Source: a bacterium
GTDB taxonomy: Bacteria; Bdellovibrionota_C; UBA2361; SZUA-149; JAQTWB01
Direction: 5' to 3'
Length of the DNA stretch: 64,000 nucleotides
Assembly (NCBI GenBank): GCA_028689495.1
Contig: JAQTWB010000008.1
Coordinates: forward strand, 1-64,000
Under the pieces are notes generated by a model, which searched no databases, had not been told where the DNA came from, and saw nothing but the letters and a program-made list of their open reading frames with translations. Of the stretch, positions 17,603 through 25,828 are shown in pieces. Within the stretch, counting starts at the first letter, position 1, and every line of letters begins with the position of its first letter. The position numbers were made by a program, and so were the translations under genes.

Positions 17603-18781
17603 TTATCCGAGGAAAACCTCTCTGATTTCTCGGGTCTGTGGATTGTTGCGATTCAATGCAGGCAGTGCGTCGATGAAGGGAACGGCATAGTTGCCCGTCA
17701 ATTTACGAACTTCTTCACGCGACAGTTCGTGGCTACCAACTCTACCGGCGATGACGATTTTTTCACCCCATCCCAGGCGCTGAAGAAGGCGATAGCCCGA
17801 ATCAGCGGACAAAGGATCGGCAGCGGCACAGACGATGTGGTCAACGCGATTGACAATCTCGGGTTCAGATACAAGCATCCAGCTTTCACGTTGCCCGATT
17901 CCGTCTGAGACCTCCAGCACCAATGTGATTGGCCGATTGTCAGACGAAGTTCCAGCTTCCTGAAGAAGGAGTCTACAGGTTTGCCAGAACAATCCGATTA
18001 CCCGATTCTTCTCCAGCGTGTAAGTGCTGGGGATGCCGAATGCGCCATATTCAAGCACGCGTTCTGCTCCGGTAGCACTATACGAGCCAGGGTCGCGAAA
18101 TGTTCCGCAGCCAGTCATTTTTGCCGCCAGCACACGGTGGTTTGCCGGATCCAGTGACAGGGCACGGGTAATCGCCGAACCTGATGTGGTTTTGCCAGTT
18201 TCCATAGCCCCGCCTGTGATCATGATGATTTTGACACCATCCATCTCAAACGGTTCTTGAGAAACATTCGCTCCGTAATTAACAGTGTTGACGATGTCGT
18301 CATCCGCGTTCCTGAAATAGCCCAGCACCCGCACTCTTGTTGAGTTCTGTTTCAGGCTGTTTCTCGATACAACTTCGCCGACAACCCCGGAATAGGTAAA
18401 TAAATCCATTTCTTTCACAGGTTTGGCTGGCACGACGCCTTCCAGATAATCAAGCGCATATCTCGTTCCGACGACCGCGAGCATCAAATGCCCCGGGTAG
18501 AGGTCCGTGCTCGAAAAAGCGATACGTTGTTGTGTCAGGGAAGTTAATGGCGCGTGTTCGCAGTCAATAAATTCGCCCGGAACATGTTCGGCAATTTTCG
18601 GGTCCGAGACTTCCAGCACTTCCACAAGTGCGACATCGCCAAATTGTGGCATTCGCGGATTGGACTGATTGTCGTGAAATTTGACAAAGGCATGGCCAGG
18701 TACTCTGGTAACAACCGGGCTTCTGATTAAAGGGCCAAGGTGTTCCGCGGTAACCTTTTGGTTATGTTGCAAGTTTGACAT
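17603..18781 (-). CDS. P-loop NTPase, DUF1611-like, unknown function
   Basis: 392 residues. The C-terminal half has a P-loop at about residue 190, MITGGAMETGKTTSGSAITR, and further on VLEVSDGIGQRE, which may be the Walker B-like part. It ends with a dethiobiotin-synthase-like layout (VCAAADPLSADSGYRLLQRL). The N-terminal ~180 residues form a separate mixed domain (FGDVALVEVLEVSD, YPGHLMLAVVGTRYALDYLEG). This resembles the DUF1611 family of P-loop proteins; no reaction can be named. It is a single gene with upstream space for its own promoter and a hairpin behind it. Confidence 0.65.
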   Translation of the reverse strand: MSNLQHNQKVTAEHLGPLIRSPVVTRVPGHAFVKFHDNQSNPRMPQFGDVALVEVLEVSDPKIAEHVPGEFIDCEHAPLTSLTQQRIAFSSTDLYPGHLMLAVVGTRYALDYLEGVVPAKPVKEMDLFTYSGVVGEVVSRNSLKQNSTRVRVLGYFRNADDDIVNTVNYGANVSQEPFEMDGVKIIMITGGAMETGKTTSGSAITRALSLDPANHRVLAAKMTGCGTFRDPGSYSATGAERVLEYGAFGIPSTYTLEKNRVIGLFWQTCRLLLQEAGTSSDNRPITLVLEVSDGIGQRESWMLVSEPEIVNRVDHIVCAAADPLSADSGYRLLQRLGWGEKIVIAGRVGSHELSREEVRKLTGNYAVPFIDALPALNRNNPQTREIREVFLG

Positions 18782-19226
18782 TTGTATTCTCCAGTTCAGT
18801 TATATGGACGGGAGCAGTAGGTAACATGTGATTAGGTCCCAGATTGAGACTGTCCTCAGAATTACAAAAAAACCTTAAAAGTTTCTACCAGCTCCCAGGC
18901 AAGTGCGCCCGAAGATGAATAACTCGCAAATTCTCGGAATGGCCGAGAATAAAGGCAGATGCCAGTGGAGCTGATCGGTATACCGTCTACTACAAGAGTT
19001 GTGCTGAAGAGATTGAGATTGCTGGCAAAACAGTGTTTGTCAGGATGTGCTGGGGGTTTAGCATAGTGAGCTGATAATGCAACCCTCCGAGAGCTGGCCC
19101 TTATGCCGCAGGCGACGATTGCGACAAACTGCAATTTTCGTCTATAAAGTTTGCTTGAAATTGCTGACTTGGCTTTATCCCGGGAGTTTGGCAGTTGCGA
19201 TGAGCTAATAAAATGCAGAGTTTGTT
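18782..19226. other. Intergenic region, no supported gene
   Basis: It lies between two divergent genes and should hold both promoters. A minus-strand frame at 18862-19134 is open for 90 codons but has no ribosome site and no recognisable composition; I do not call it. No repeats of the families found elsewhere were seen. Confidence 0.6.
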
Positions 19227-19835
19227 ATGTCCAATATTCGAACAGTTGTATTTGATCTAGGCCATGTGTTGGTCGACCTCGATTTTTCTCGGTTCCATCG
19301 TTTGCTGTTAGATTCGATTCCTGATTTGCCCGATACAGCTGTGGCAATCGGTGAGCTTATCCGTTATCGGGAATTTGAACGGGGGACACTCTCCAACGAG
19401 GAGTTTCTCGGGCATATCTCCGGACTCACAGGCGGCAGGGCGACAACAGCCGAGATTGCCGCTGCCTGGTGCGATATTTTTTTGCCTCATGTCAAAATGC
19501 TGGAACTTCGCGATTGTTTGCTGGAGAACTACCAGGTTCTATACCTTTCAAATACAAATGGTCTGCACGCTCCGGTATTATTGCGCGACTATCAACTCGC
19601 CGAGAAGTCCGCAGGCTACATATTTTCACACGAAGTGAAATCAGCCAAGCCGGAACCGGAGATTTATCAACATTTGGCACAGCGTTTTTTGCTGGCACCG
19701 CAGCAGACTGTTTTTATCGATGACCTAGCCGACAACATCACTACCGCACGCAACGAGATGGGCTGGCAGGCAATTCATCACACATCGACAGCTGAGACGA
19801 TAATGCAACTTCAGGCACTCGGGGTCATAATCTGA
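19227..19835 (+). CDS. HAD-IA family phosphatase, YihX-like
   Basis: 202 residues. Motif I is VVFDLGHVLVDLD, motif II LYLSNTNGLH, motif III lysine in KSAKPEPEIYQHL, motif IV FIDDLADNITTAR. The order and the DLGHVLVD form match YihX/alpha-D-glucose-1-phosphatase-type HAD enzymes, which hydrolyse sugar phosphates in the cytosol. Substrate not deducible. ATG at 19227 with an AG-rich region upstream (TGCAGAGTTTGTT), no strong ribosome site. Confidence 0.82.
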   Translation: MSNIRTVVFDLGHVLVDLDFSRFHRLLLDSIPDLPDTAVAIGELIRYREFERGTLSNEEFLGHISGLTGGRATTAEIAAAWCDIFLPHVKMLELRDCLLENYQVLYLSNTNGLHAPVLLRDYQLAEKSAGYIFSHEVKSAKPEPEIYQHLAQRFLLAPQQTVFIDDLADNITTARNEMGWQAIHHTSTAETIMQLQALGVII

Positions 19836-19983
19836 TTCTCTAGCAAACCTGCTCTTTAAAAATTGAGTTTTTTGTATACCTGTTTTCCTTAGCTGGCATT
19901 TATTTCCGCCATTTAAGGAAAGCTGCAAGTTCTGGTTTTTTGTTCGTGTTTTTTTTGATGGAGAGAAGTCTCCCGGAGGTTTT

Positions 19984-20220
19984 ATGGATATTGTCATCAT
20001 CAACAGCCTTATTTTGGCTGTTCTGATTTATGCGTTGCTGTTTTTGCTGTGTAACCGCTATGCGATTAACCTGATTACTGTTGTGGTACTCGGTTGTCTG
20101 ATTTTTAACCCGACAGACAATCGCTGTATCGCCGGTATTCAAAAAGCGGTTCATTCAGGAGGGGTTGATACATTTATTTATCAACTGGTTGATCAGCTCA
20201 AAAAGTGCGCTTCTGATTGA
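19984..20220 (+). CDS. Small membrane protein, unknown function (78 aa)
   Basis: ATG at 19984 behind GGAGG at good spacing. Two hydrophobic helices at about residues 4-22 (VIINSLILAVLIYALLFLL) and 27-41 (INLITVVVLGCLIFN), then a polar tail IQKAVHSGGVDTFIYQLVDQ. No family recognised. The ribosome site and clean hydrophobic pattern make it likely to be real. Confidence 0.62.
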   Translation: MDIVIINSLILAVLIYALLFLLCNRYAINLITVVVLGCLIFNPTDNRCIAGIQKAVHSGGVDTFIYQLVDQLKKCASD

Positions 20221-20304
20221 GGCCAAGGTGAGGGCGTTAATGACAGGGATGTCATTAATACCTGGTGGCTGGTCTGGTTCATCGTTTCGCAGTAGATGAG
20301 CAGT

Positions 20305-20438
20305 TCCATGGCATGGCTGTTTAGAGTGGAAGAGCCTTCCAGGCTCTTGCTGTTGGCTGGTCTGATTACTCCTTTGCATTTCTAGGCGGCTCCATGGCAC
20401 GGGTGTTTAGAGTGGAAGAGCCTTCCAGGCTCTTGCTA
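20305..20438. repeat. Two copies of the AAGAGCC palindrome family
   Basis: AAGAGCCTTCCAGGCTCTT occurs twice within a longer repeat beginning TCCATGGCA (20305 and 20391), 86 bp apart. The palindrome is the reverse complement of palindrome 1 of the 83-bp array at 15.85 kb, so the two loci share a repeat family. Non-coding. Confidence 0.88.
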
Positions 20439-20461
20439 TCGGATAATGGATTTCACTTGCG

Positions 20462-20526
20462 GCTTTCTTTCCTAGCTTTCTTTCCTAGCTTTCATTTTTA
20501 GCTTTCGTTCTCAACTTTCATTTCCT
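20462..20526 (+). repeat. Five degenerate 13-bp tandem repeats
   Basis: Unit GCTTTCTTTCCTA at 20462 and 20475, followed by three diverged copies (GCTTTCATTTTTA, GCTTTCGTTCTCA, ACTTTCATTTCCT). Pyrimidine-rich on the plus strand, upstream of the phosphatase gene at 20598. Confidence 0.75.
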
Positions 20527-20597
20527 ATTTGAATCCCGTATAGACGAATGGTGGTTATTTCGGGTTTTATTTTTTTGGTTTTTCAGGAGGTAGGTCT

Positions 20598-21446
20598 ATG
20601 AAAAGGTTAATATTATTTCGACATGCGCATTCTCTCAGGCAGCAGCTTGCGGAAATGGGAGCGGATGCAATTCATCTGGGTAGAACTGCGGCAGAGATAT
20701 TTGCTGAATACAGCGAGTCGGATAACCCGCTGACAAGTTTAGGTCTTGAACAACGAACGACCCTTACGGAATACGTTCATCAGCACCTGTTTCCCAACTT
20801 GACCGTTCCGCAGTGCTGGATTTCTTCTCCGTATAAACGGGCGCTAGATACGGGAAGTCAGCTTGGTTTCGGGCCACCATTGAAAATCGCAGCTTATGCC
20901 GAGCGTTATCAAGGTAACGTCGAGGATATTCATCCTGATTTGCGACGAAGTTTTTGTGAGGCTGAATTCGATGCCTGGCAGGCTGACCCGTATTATCGGC
21001 CAATCCCTGGCGGTGAGTCGCTTGCGGATCTTTATCGACGTGTCTGGGCTGACTTTTCGCGACGGATATCCGGTGAGAGCGAAACAGCAATCATCTGTCA
21101 CGAGCAGATTATTTGGATGATTCGTCAGGGTATGGAAGGTCTTTCAGTCGAGGAGGTGCTTGGTGGGCGGGCCAAACGCGGTGAACAGCAGGTAATCAAG
21201 AACTGCTGCGTCATTGTTTATGCCGATCAAGTTCCCGAAGGCGAGGTGCTCATTCCGAGACCGTCGGGACTTTCTCGGGGAGTTGTACGGGAAATTCCAC
21301 CGGGAGTCTCTTCGCTACACTCTGGTCATAAGGAATACTTGCCGCACCCGTTTCGCTATGTCTCGATTGTCAACCCGGCGCATATTCCGCGCTTGCAGTG
21401 GAAGCAGGCGCGCCAATGGCGAGACATTCGCTGGCGGGATAGTTAA
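20598..21446 (+). CDS. Histidine phosphatase family protein
   Basis: 282 residues; ATG at 20598 after CAGGAGGT. Catalytic LILFRHAHSLRQQ (RHA), ISSPYKRALDTG (second arginine) and AIICHEQIIWMI (second histidine) mark the phosphoglycerate-mutase-like histidine phosphatase fold. The C-terminal ~80 residues (after NCCVIVYADQ) form an extra extension not typical of small family members. The substrate is unknown; it may be a sugar or nucleotide phosphate. It is upstream of the RAYT region. Confidence 0.8.
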   Translation: MKRLILFRHAHSLRQQLAEMGADAIHLGRTAAEIFAEYSESDNPLTSLGLEQRTTLTEYVHQHLFPNLTVPQCWISSPYKRALDTGSQLGFGPPLKIAAYAERYQGNVEDIHPDLRRSFCEAEFDAWQADPYYRPIPGGESLADLYRRVWADFSRRISGESETAIICHEQIIWMIRQGMEGLSVEEVLGGRAKRGEQQVIKNCCVIVYADQVPEGEVLIPRPSGLSRGVVREIPPGVSSLHSGHKEYLPHPFRYVSIVNPAHIPRLQWKQARQWRDIRWRDS

Positions 21447-21693
21447 CGGAGTTTTTGTTGTGGTGTTTTTTCAATTCGAAGGGGCAGCCGGTATTGGCCC
21501 CCTTCACCTTCATAAGGTCCCTTCTTTGATGGAAATCTTTGGGGACGATGAGCAAGCCTTTTTGCAGGTTTGGTAATGTGGCGGCGAGCCGCCGCCACTC
21601 CCAGCGGGTGCCGTATTGTATCGTTGAGGAGTCTATAAAAGGTTTCAGTGTAATTGATGCCCAACATATCAGCACCCGCCGGAAACCTCCGCC

Positions 21694-22425
21694 TCACCAC
21701 TGACCCCTCGGCATCGCCACCCGCCGGGACCGGCGGCGGCTCGCCGCCGGAAACCTCCGCCTCACCACTGACCCCTCGGCATCGCCACCCGCTGGGACCG
21801 GCGGCGGCTCGCCGCCGGAATTACTCAGCGCCCAAGCGCTGGACCATCTCCAATCTTCAGCCAGCACGCATAAACCGGCGGCTACGGGATTGTTGTGAAT
21901 GTAGTTCATTACGGCAAAATAATGCTGTTCGTCCCGGATATATCGGTCGAAATAGTCCCTGGTCCAGAACATGTTGTCGTTGATCCCCAAATTGAGTCTG
22001 CTGTTATTATTGATAGCCCAATGTGAGGTATACGACTTCCAGGAGTGAAGTATCTTGCTTAGCGGAATGAGTGGTTGAATCAGAACATGAATGTGATTGG
22101 GCATCACACACCACGCTAGAAGGTGGTAGCGATCTCCGTGACTTTTTAAAAGTTGCTCTTCTAGCACGCGGGCACACTCTGGATGCCCGAGAGCACAGCA
22201 TCCGTAACCGGAATCTAGCCAAGCCTCAACTGTCCTACGGCGAATCATTTGTCGTTTATACTTAGGCGCTACGGAAACCTTTTCTTTAATTAATTGCAGC
22301 TCTTTCTGTGGCAGAGAATCGGCGAGTCGGAAGGTGATAAATTGTAATGTCTTGGCGCAATCAAAGTGAGGAAGATATCCAGAATGATACCAGCCCAGAT
22401 GTTGCACGGATTCGGTTTCGGTCAT
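21694..22425 (-). CDS. REP-associated tyrosine transposase (RAYT, TnpA-REP family)
   Basis: About 243 residues from ATG at 22425, with GGAGGT just upstream. It holds the HUH motif in AWCVMPNHIHVLIQP and the catalytic-tyrosine region DEQHYFAVMNYIHNNPVAAG, followed by EDWRWSSAWAL, the usual end of the family. These Y1 transposases nick single-stranded REP hairpins and are usually single-copy domesticated enzymes. The last ~45 residues (SGGEPPPVPAGGDAEG onward) are read from the neighbouring 68-bp repeats and are not part of the family. An earlier in-frame start at 22575 would add residues encoded by the duplicated flank and is not favoured. Confidence 0.9.
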   Translation of the reverse strand: MTETESVQHLGWYHSGYLPHFDCAKTLQFITFRLADSLPQKELQLIKEKVSVAPKYKRQMIRRRTVEAWLDSGYGCCALGHPECARVLEEQLLKSHGDRYHLLAWCVMPNHIHVLIQPLIPLSKILHSWKSYTSHWAINNNSRLNLGINDNMFWTRDYFDRYIRDEQHYFAVMNYIHNNPVAAGLCVLAEDWRWSSAWALSNSGGEPPPVPAGGDAEGSVVRRRFPAASRRRSRRVAMPRGQW

Positions 22426-22549
22426 CATACCTCCGTTAAGCAGGTTTAGTAATGTGGCGGCGAGCCGCCGCCACTCCCAGCGGGTGCCGTATTGTATCGT
22501 TGAGGAGTCTATAAAGGTTTCAGTGTAATTGATGCCCAACATATCAGCA

Positions 22550-22950
22550 CCCGCCGGAAACCTCCGCCTCACCACTGACCCCTCGGCATTGCCACCTGCC
22601 CGGACCGGCGGCGGCTCGCCGCCGGAAACCTCCGCCTCACCACTGACCCCTCGGCATCGCCACCTGCCGGGACCGGCGGCGGCTCGCCGCCGGAAACATC
22701 CGCCTCACCACTGACCCCTCGGCATCGCCACCTGCTGGGACCGGCGGCGGCTCGCCGCCGGAAACCTCCTCCGCACCACTGACCCCTCGGCATCGCCACC
22801 TGCCGGGACCGGCGGCGGCTCGCCGCCGGAAACCTCCGCCTCACCACTGACCCCTCGGCATCGCCACCTGCCGGGACCGGCGGCGGCTCGCCGCCGGAAA
22901 CCTCCGCCTCACCACTGACCCCTCGGCATCGCCACCCGCCGGGACCGGCG
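22550..22950. repeat. 68-bp tandem repeat array (six units)
   Basis: ACCACTGACCCCTCGGCAT recurs at 22571, 22639, 22707, 22775, 22843 and 22911. Each unit carries a GC-rich palindrome around GGCGGCTCGCCGCC. The array ends at CCGGGACCGGCG near 22950. In the minus direction every unit gives TGG-TGA in one frame, so open frames here are repeat artefacts. Confidence 0.93.
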
Positions 22951-22979
22951 TGCAGGCAACAACCGGATTAAATTCACCC

Positions 22980-23104
22980 AAATTGATGAAATACGCCATT
23001 ATCAGAAATTTTCGCTACTATTCAGCGCGAAATTCATCTATATCAGTGAATATCGTCTGCCGAATCGAGGTTCGTCTAGTGGATGAAGGGAAATTCATCA
23101 ATTT
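22980..23104. promoter_or_regulatory. Putative HipB operator region
   Basis: AAATTGATGAA (22980-22990) and TTCATCAATTT (23094-23104) are perfect inverses. A related GAAATTCATCT lies at 23028-23038, and GATGAA/TTCATC (23082-23087, 23094-23099) forms a local palindrome. HipB-type antitoxins repress their own operon by binding several such sites. The last site lies 11 bases before the hipB start, so it could also mask the ribosome site. Confidence 0.45.
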
Positions 23105-23114
23105 AAGGTAATTT

Positions 23115-23441
23115 ATGACGAAAGCTGAAAATCCCATGGAGCACACCGTGGATAATACCGTGTCGCATACGGTGAAGCATGCGGTGAAGCATACTGCGAA
23201 GCTTGGACAGGTCATACGGACGGAGCGCCGTGCGCACGGTATGACCCAGGGTGAACTTGCGGCTCTGGCAGGAGTTGGCTTGAATTTTATTTCCCAGCTT
23301 GAAAGTGGAAAGGAGGGAGGGCGTATAGACAAGATACTCCATGTCCTTGAAGTATTGGGACTGGAGCTGGTTATCTCCAGGGGCACAAATGTTATTTCTG
23401 TCTCGGATACTTTGTTCGGGGAGAGCCAGGATGCGTCTTGA
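23115..23441 (+). CDS. hipB: HipB-type antitoxin (XRE HTH)
   Basis: 108 residues. The helix-turn-helix is GMTQGELAALAGVGLNFISQ with LESGKEGGRIDKILHVLEVL, matching HipB/XRE regulators. The N-terminus has a repeated HTV(K/S/D) stretch (HTVDNTVSHTVKHAVKHTAK), unusual for the family and possibly a coiled or disordered arm. It overlaps hipA by 11 bases. It would neutralise the HipA kinase and repress the operon through the upstream ATTCATC sites. Confidence 0.88.
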   Translation: MTKAENPMEHTVDNTVSHTVKHAVKHTAKLGQVIRTERRAHGMTQGELAALAGVGLNFISQLESGKEGGRIDKILHVLEVLGLELVISRGTNVISVSDTLFGESQDAS

Positions 23442-24702
23442 TGAATTGCGCGATCTGGAGAAGCTCCATGTCTATAAAAGTCATGAGCTGGCGGGTGTGA
23501 TTGAGCGGACCAGGGGAGGGTGCAGTTTTTTTTATCGTCAGGATTATCTGACTGCACATGCGGCTCAGAGTGGCGCGGCAGTGTCCTTTTCTTTGCCGCT
23601 ACGTGAAACACCATACCGACTGCAAGGAGATAATCTTCATGCATTTTTTGCCGGGCTACTTCCGGAGGGAAGACGGCTTGAAGCATTGCGTGAGTCATTG
23701 AAGACATCACCTGATGACATGTTTACCCTGCTTGCTGCGCTGGGAGATGAAACAACAGGTGATGTATTTGTACGGCCCGAGTCAAATCATCAGTCAGGCA
23801 ATTCTTTGCCGGATAGTGCTGTTACTGCAAAAGACCTCTCCAGTGTGTCTTTTGCCGATTTGTTTGAACAGAGCATTCATGGCAAGACTTTGGCAGAGCG
23901 CAATCGGGATTTTGCAGTGGCCGGTGTTCAGCCAAAAATATCTGATCAGATGATTTCTTTCCCACTTTCTATCGCCGGAAGAGATAAACGTTACATTTTG
24001 AAACTGACCCCCGAGCGTTACCCCGGAATTATTCGCAACGAACATTTTTTTATGGAGACTGCCCGGGCTTGTGGGTTGCCGACGGCCAGGACACAAGTTG
24101 TGAAAGATGCGGCTGGCCACGAGGGGTTACTGGTGGAACGATTCGATCGGCGGCATGACGGCAAAAACAGTTTTATCCGCTTTCATCAGGAAGATGCCTG
24201 TCAGTTTCTCGACCGTTATCCTCACGATAAATATCGCCTCGCCATGCGGGAGATATTGGAGGGCATACTCCAGCTGAGTTCCGCTCCGTTGGTTGACAGT
24301 ATTGCTTTGCTCAGATTGGTTGCTTTTTCCTATCTGATAGCAAATGGCGATCTTCACGGTAAAAATATCAGTCTGCTTGTCGATCCTCGTCAGCAGAAAA
24401 CTTTTCTTTCGCCAGCCTATGACTTGCTCTCCACCTTGCCTTACGGTGACGAGAGTATGGCTTTAAAATTCGAGGGACAACGCGATAATCTGCATCGTTC
24501 TCATTTTATAGCCGCCGGAGAAAGGGTTGGATTAAGGCGACTGGCGGTTCAACAGATGCTGGATAAATTATCGAGGGGCATATTGCCATGGATCGACAGG
24601 CTGGAGGAAACGAGGCTTGCGCCAAAAAAAGTTTCGCACTTGCGCCGAACGATGAAAAAGCGTTTGCACGATTTGGCCACCAGCCCACCGGATCCAAAGT
24701 GA
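23431..24702 (+). CDS. hipA: HipA-family serine/threonine kinase toxin
   Basis: 423 residues from ATG at 23431, inside the end of hipB, with GGGGAGAGCCAGG upstream. The N-terminal domain has FFAGLLPEGRRLEALRESLK and LLAALGDETTGDVFV; the kinase domain has AVAGVQPKISDQM, LLVERFDRRHDG, the catalytic loop LIANGDLHGKNISLL and the metal loop LSPAYDLLSTL. HipA phosphorylates glutamyl-tRNA synthetase in E. coli, stopping translation. All key residues appear present, so the toxin is probably active. A palindromic repeat follows directly after the stop. Confidence 0.9.
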   Translation: MRLDELRDLEKLHVYKSHELAGVIERTRGGCSFFYRQDYLTAHAAQSGAAVSFSLPLRETPYRLQGDNLHAFFAGLLPEGRRLEALRESLKTSPDDMFTLLAALGDETTGDVFVRPESNHQSGNSLPDSAVTAKDLSSVSFADLFEQSIHGKTLAERNRDFAVAGVQPKISDQMISFPLSIAGRDKRYILKLTPERYPGIIRNEHFFMETARACGLPTARTQVVKDAAGHEGLLVERFDRRHDGKNSFIRFHQEDACQFLDRYPHDKYRLAMREILEGILQLSSAPLVDSIALLRLVAFSYLIANGDLHGKNISLLVDPRQQKTFLSPAYDLLSTLPYGDESMALKFEGQRDNLHRSHFIAAGERVGLRRLAVQQMLDKLSRGILPWIDRLEETRLAPKKVSHLRRTMKKRLHDLATSPPDPK

Positions 24703-24800
24703 GGATTGGCCACGCGTGCCGAGCACCAGTTCGGCGCCGAGTTCCCCCTTCGAATCACCGCCCACTGGCATCGGTAGGCACCAACCCGCCGGATTAAACA
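24684..24800. repeat. Dispersed palindromic repeat, family A (one copy)
   Basis: GATCCAAAGTGAGGATTGGC (24691-24710) leads into the palindrome GTGCCGAGCACCAGTTCGGC (24716-24735), then CCGAGTTCCCCC and CGCCGGATTAAA. The same module order is seen at 25.7, 27.4-27.7 and 28.8 kb. Its first bases overlap the last codons of hipA. Confidence 0.85.
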
Positions 24801-24902
24801 ATCTGTCCCTACTCACGGCGAAATCGACCCTATTTATCGTGGTTTACAACCCACAGTTATCGTGTCATTTTCCAGTCGACAGGAGAACCCAGGGAATTAC
24901 AG

Positions 24903-25106
24903 ATGGCAGGAAAAAAAACAATCAACCAGATGTCCGGTATCGTTTTCGATGACCCGCGTGGTCTTCGCAATCTTGAGGCAGCAATGGCTCTTTTCTGGAG
25001 TGCATGGGAGTTGAAAGAATCTTACCTGAGAGGCGAGAATCCGGGCTGGACAGAAGAAGAGTTACAAAGAGCCGTGCGTGACTGGGTGCTTTATGCAAAA
25101 TCTTAA
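24903..25106 (+). CDS. Small hypothetical protein upstream of a nucleotidyltransferase (67 aa)
   Basis: ATG at 24903. The sequence MAGKKTINQMSGIVFDDPRG then LRNLEAAMALFWSAWELKES ends in an acidic helix; it is predicted soluble and helical. No family recognised. The following nucleotidyltransferase appears to start inside its last codons (ATG at 25093), which suggests a co-translated pair. Position and size would fit an antitoxin for the nucleotidyltransferase, but that is inference. Confidence 0.6.
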   Translation: MAGKKTINQMSGIVFDDPRGLRNLEAAMALFWSAWELKESYLRGENPGWTEEELQRAVRDWVLYAKS

Positions 25107-25649
25107 TCTTTTTCGGCTCTATTGCGACAAGTTTTCGGCTTAAGCTATATGGTGACAGGCAGTGTTGCCTCCATGCTTTATGGTGATCCACGTTTCACTC
25201 ACGATATAGACCTCGTGTTGCTGGTGGACTCCTGTGATCCATCCATTTTTTCGCGTGAGTTTCCGGCCGGTGATTTTTATTGTCCACCAGAAGAGGTTAT
25301 GTTGTTGGAGAGTCGTCGAAGCAGTGGGGGGCATTTTAATCTGATTCATCACGCCAGTGGCTTTAAAGCGGATATCTATTTGCGGGACTTTCGCGATGAG
25401 TTCATTCGCTGGTCATTTGCCAATATTCGTTCGGTAGTCCTTCCCGAAGTGACCATACCAGTCGCTCCACCGGAATACGTGATTGTTAACAAACTCATAT
25501 ATTATCGCCAGGGCGGTTCGGAAAAACACTTAACTGATATTGCCGGTATTCTCTCTAACATGGCGGATAAAGTTAACTGGGAGGTTATCCAGCAACAGGC
25601 GCTTCGATACGGCCTGACGGCGGAACTGGAAAAGGTCAGGAATCAGTAG
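25093..25649 (+). CDS. Nucleotidyltransferase-like protein, AbiEii/DUF-type, frame broken near the start
   Basis: The main frame (from TTG 25122) gives LSYMVTGSVASMLYGDPRF then THDIDLVLLV, the GS...DxD core of small nucleotidyltransferases, and ends in a helical region. The natural N-terminus seems to be ATG 25093 in another frame, reading MQNLNLFRLYCDKFSA and stopping at TAA 25141. One missing base near AAGTTTTCGGCTTAAG would join the two into CDKF-xx-LSYMVTGSVAS, which matches the family's usual first helix. So this is either a single-base deletion, a -1 frameshift, or a shortened protein starting at 25122 or 25149. Catalytic motifs are intact. Confidence 0.65.
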
Positions 25650-25689
25650 ATTTGTCAGTTGCGGTGGTTCAATCGGGACCGGTGGGCAA

Positions 25690-25798
25690 CCAGCCCTCCA
25701 GATCGAAAGTGAGGATTGGCCGGGCGTGCCGAGCCCCAGCTCGGCGCCGAGTTGCGGCCGCGGTTCTCCTCCCATCATCACCAGCCAACCGGATTAAA
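25690..25798. repeat. Dispersed palindromic repeat, family A
   Basis: One copy, with CCAGATCGAAAGTGAGGATT, palindrome GTGCCGAGCCCCAGCTCGGC (25726-25745), GCCGAGTTGCGGCCGCGG and CAACCGGATTAAA. Between the nucleotidyltransferase and Fic genes; no gene in it. Confidence 0.88.
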
Positions 25799-25828
25799 AA
25801 GCATAACCTGACACAATAGAGACAGTTG

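Larger units (their letters stand above)
21564..22950. mobile_element. RAYT transposase locus embedded in its own repeats
   Basis: A REP-associated tyrosine transposase gene (21694-22425, minus) is bracketed by two ~150-bp direct repeats (about 21564-21720 and 22440-22595) that start GCAGGTTTRGTAATGTGGCG. Each continues into 68-bp units: two on the left (21696, 21764) and six on the right (22571 to 22911, spacing exactly 68). Each unit has the palindrome GGCGGCGGCTCGCCGCC. This is the expected arrangement of a transposase with its REP-type substrates. Confidence 0.85.

Noticed and set aside
18862-19134. Minus-strand 90-codon frame upstream of the P-loop gene
   Set aside because: No ribosome site, no domain pattern, lies in a divergent promoter region.
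22569-22847. Minus-strand arginine/proline-rich open frame in the 68-bp array
   Set aside because: It is a translation of the repeat units; each unit ends the frame with the same TGG-TGA, and composition is unlike real proteins here.
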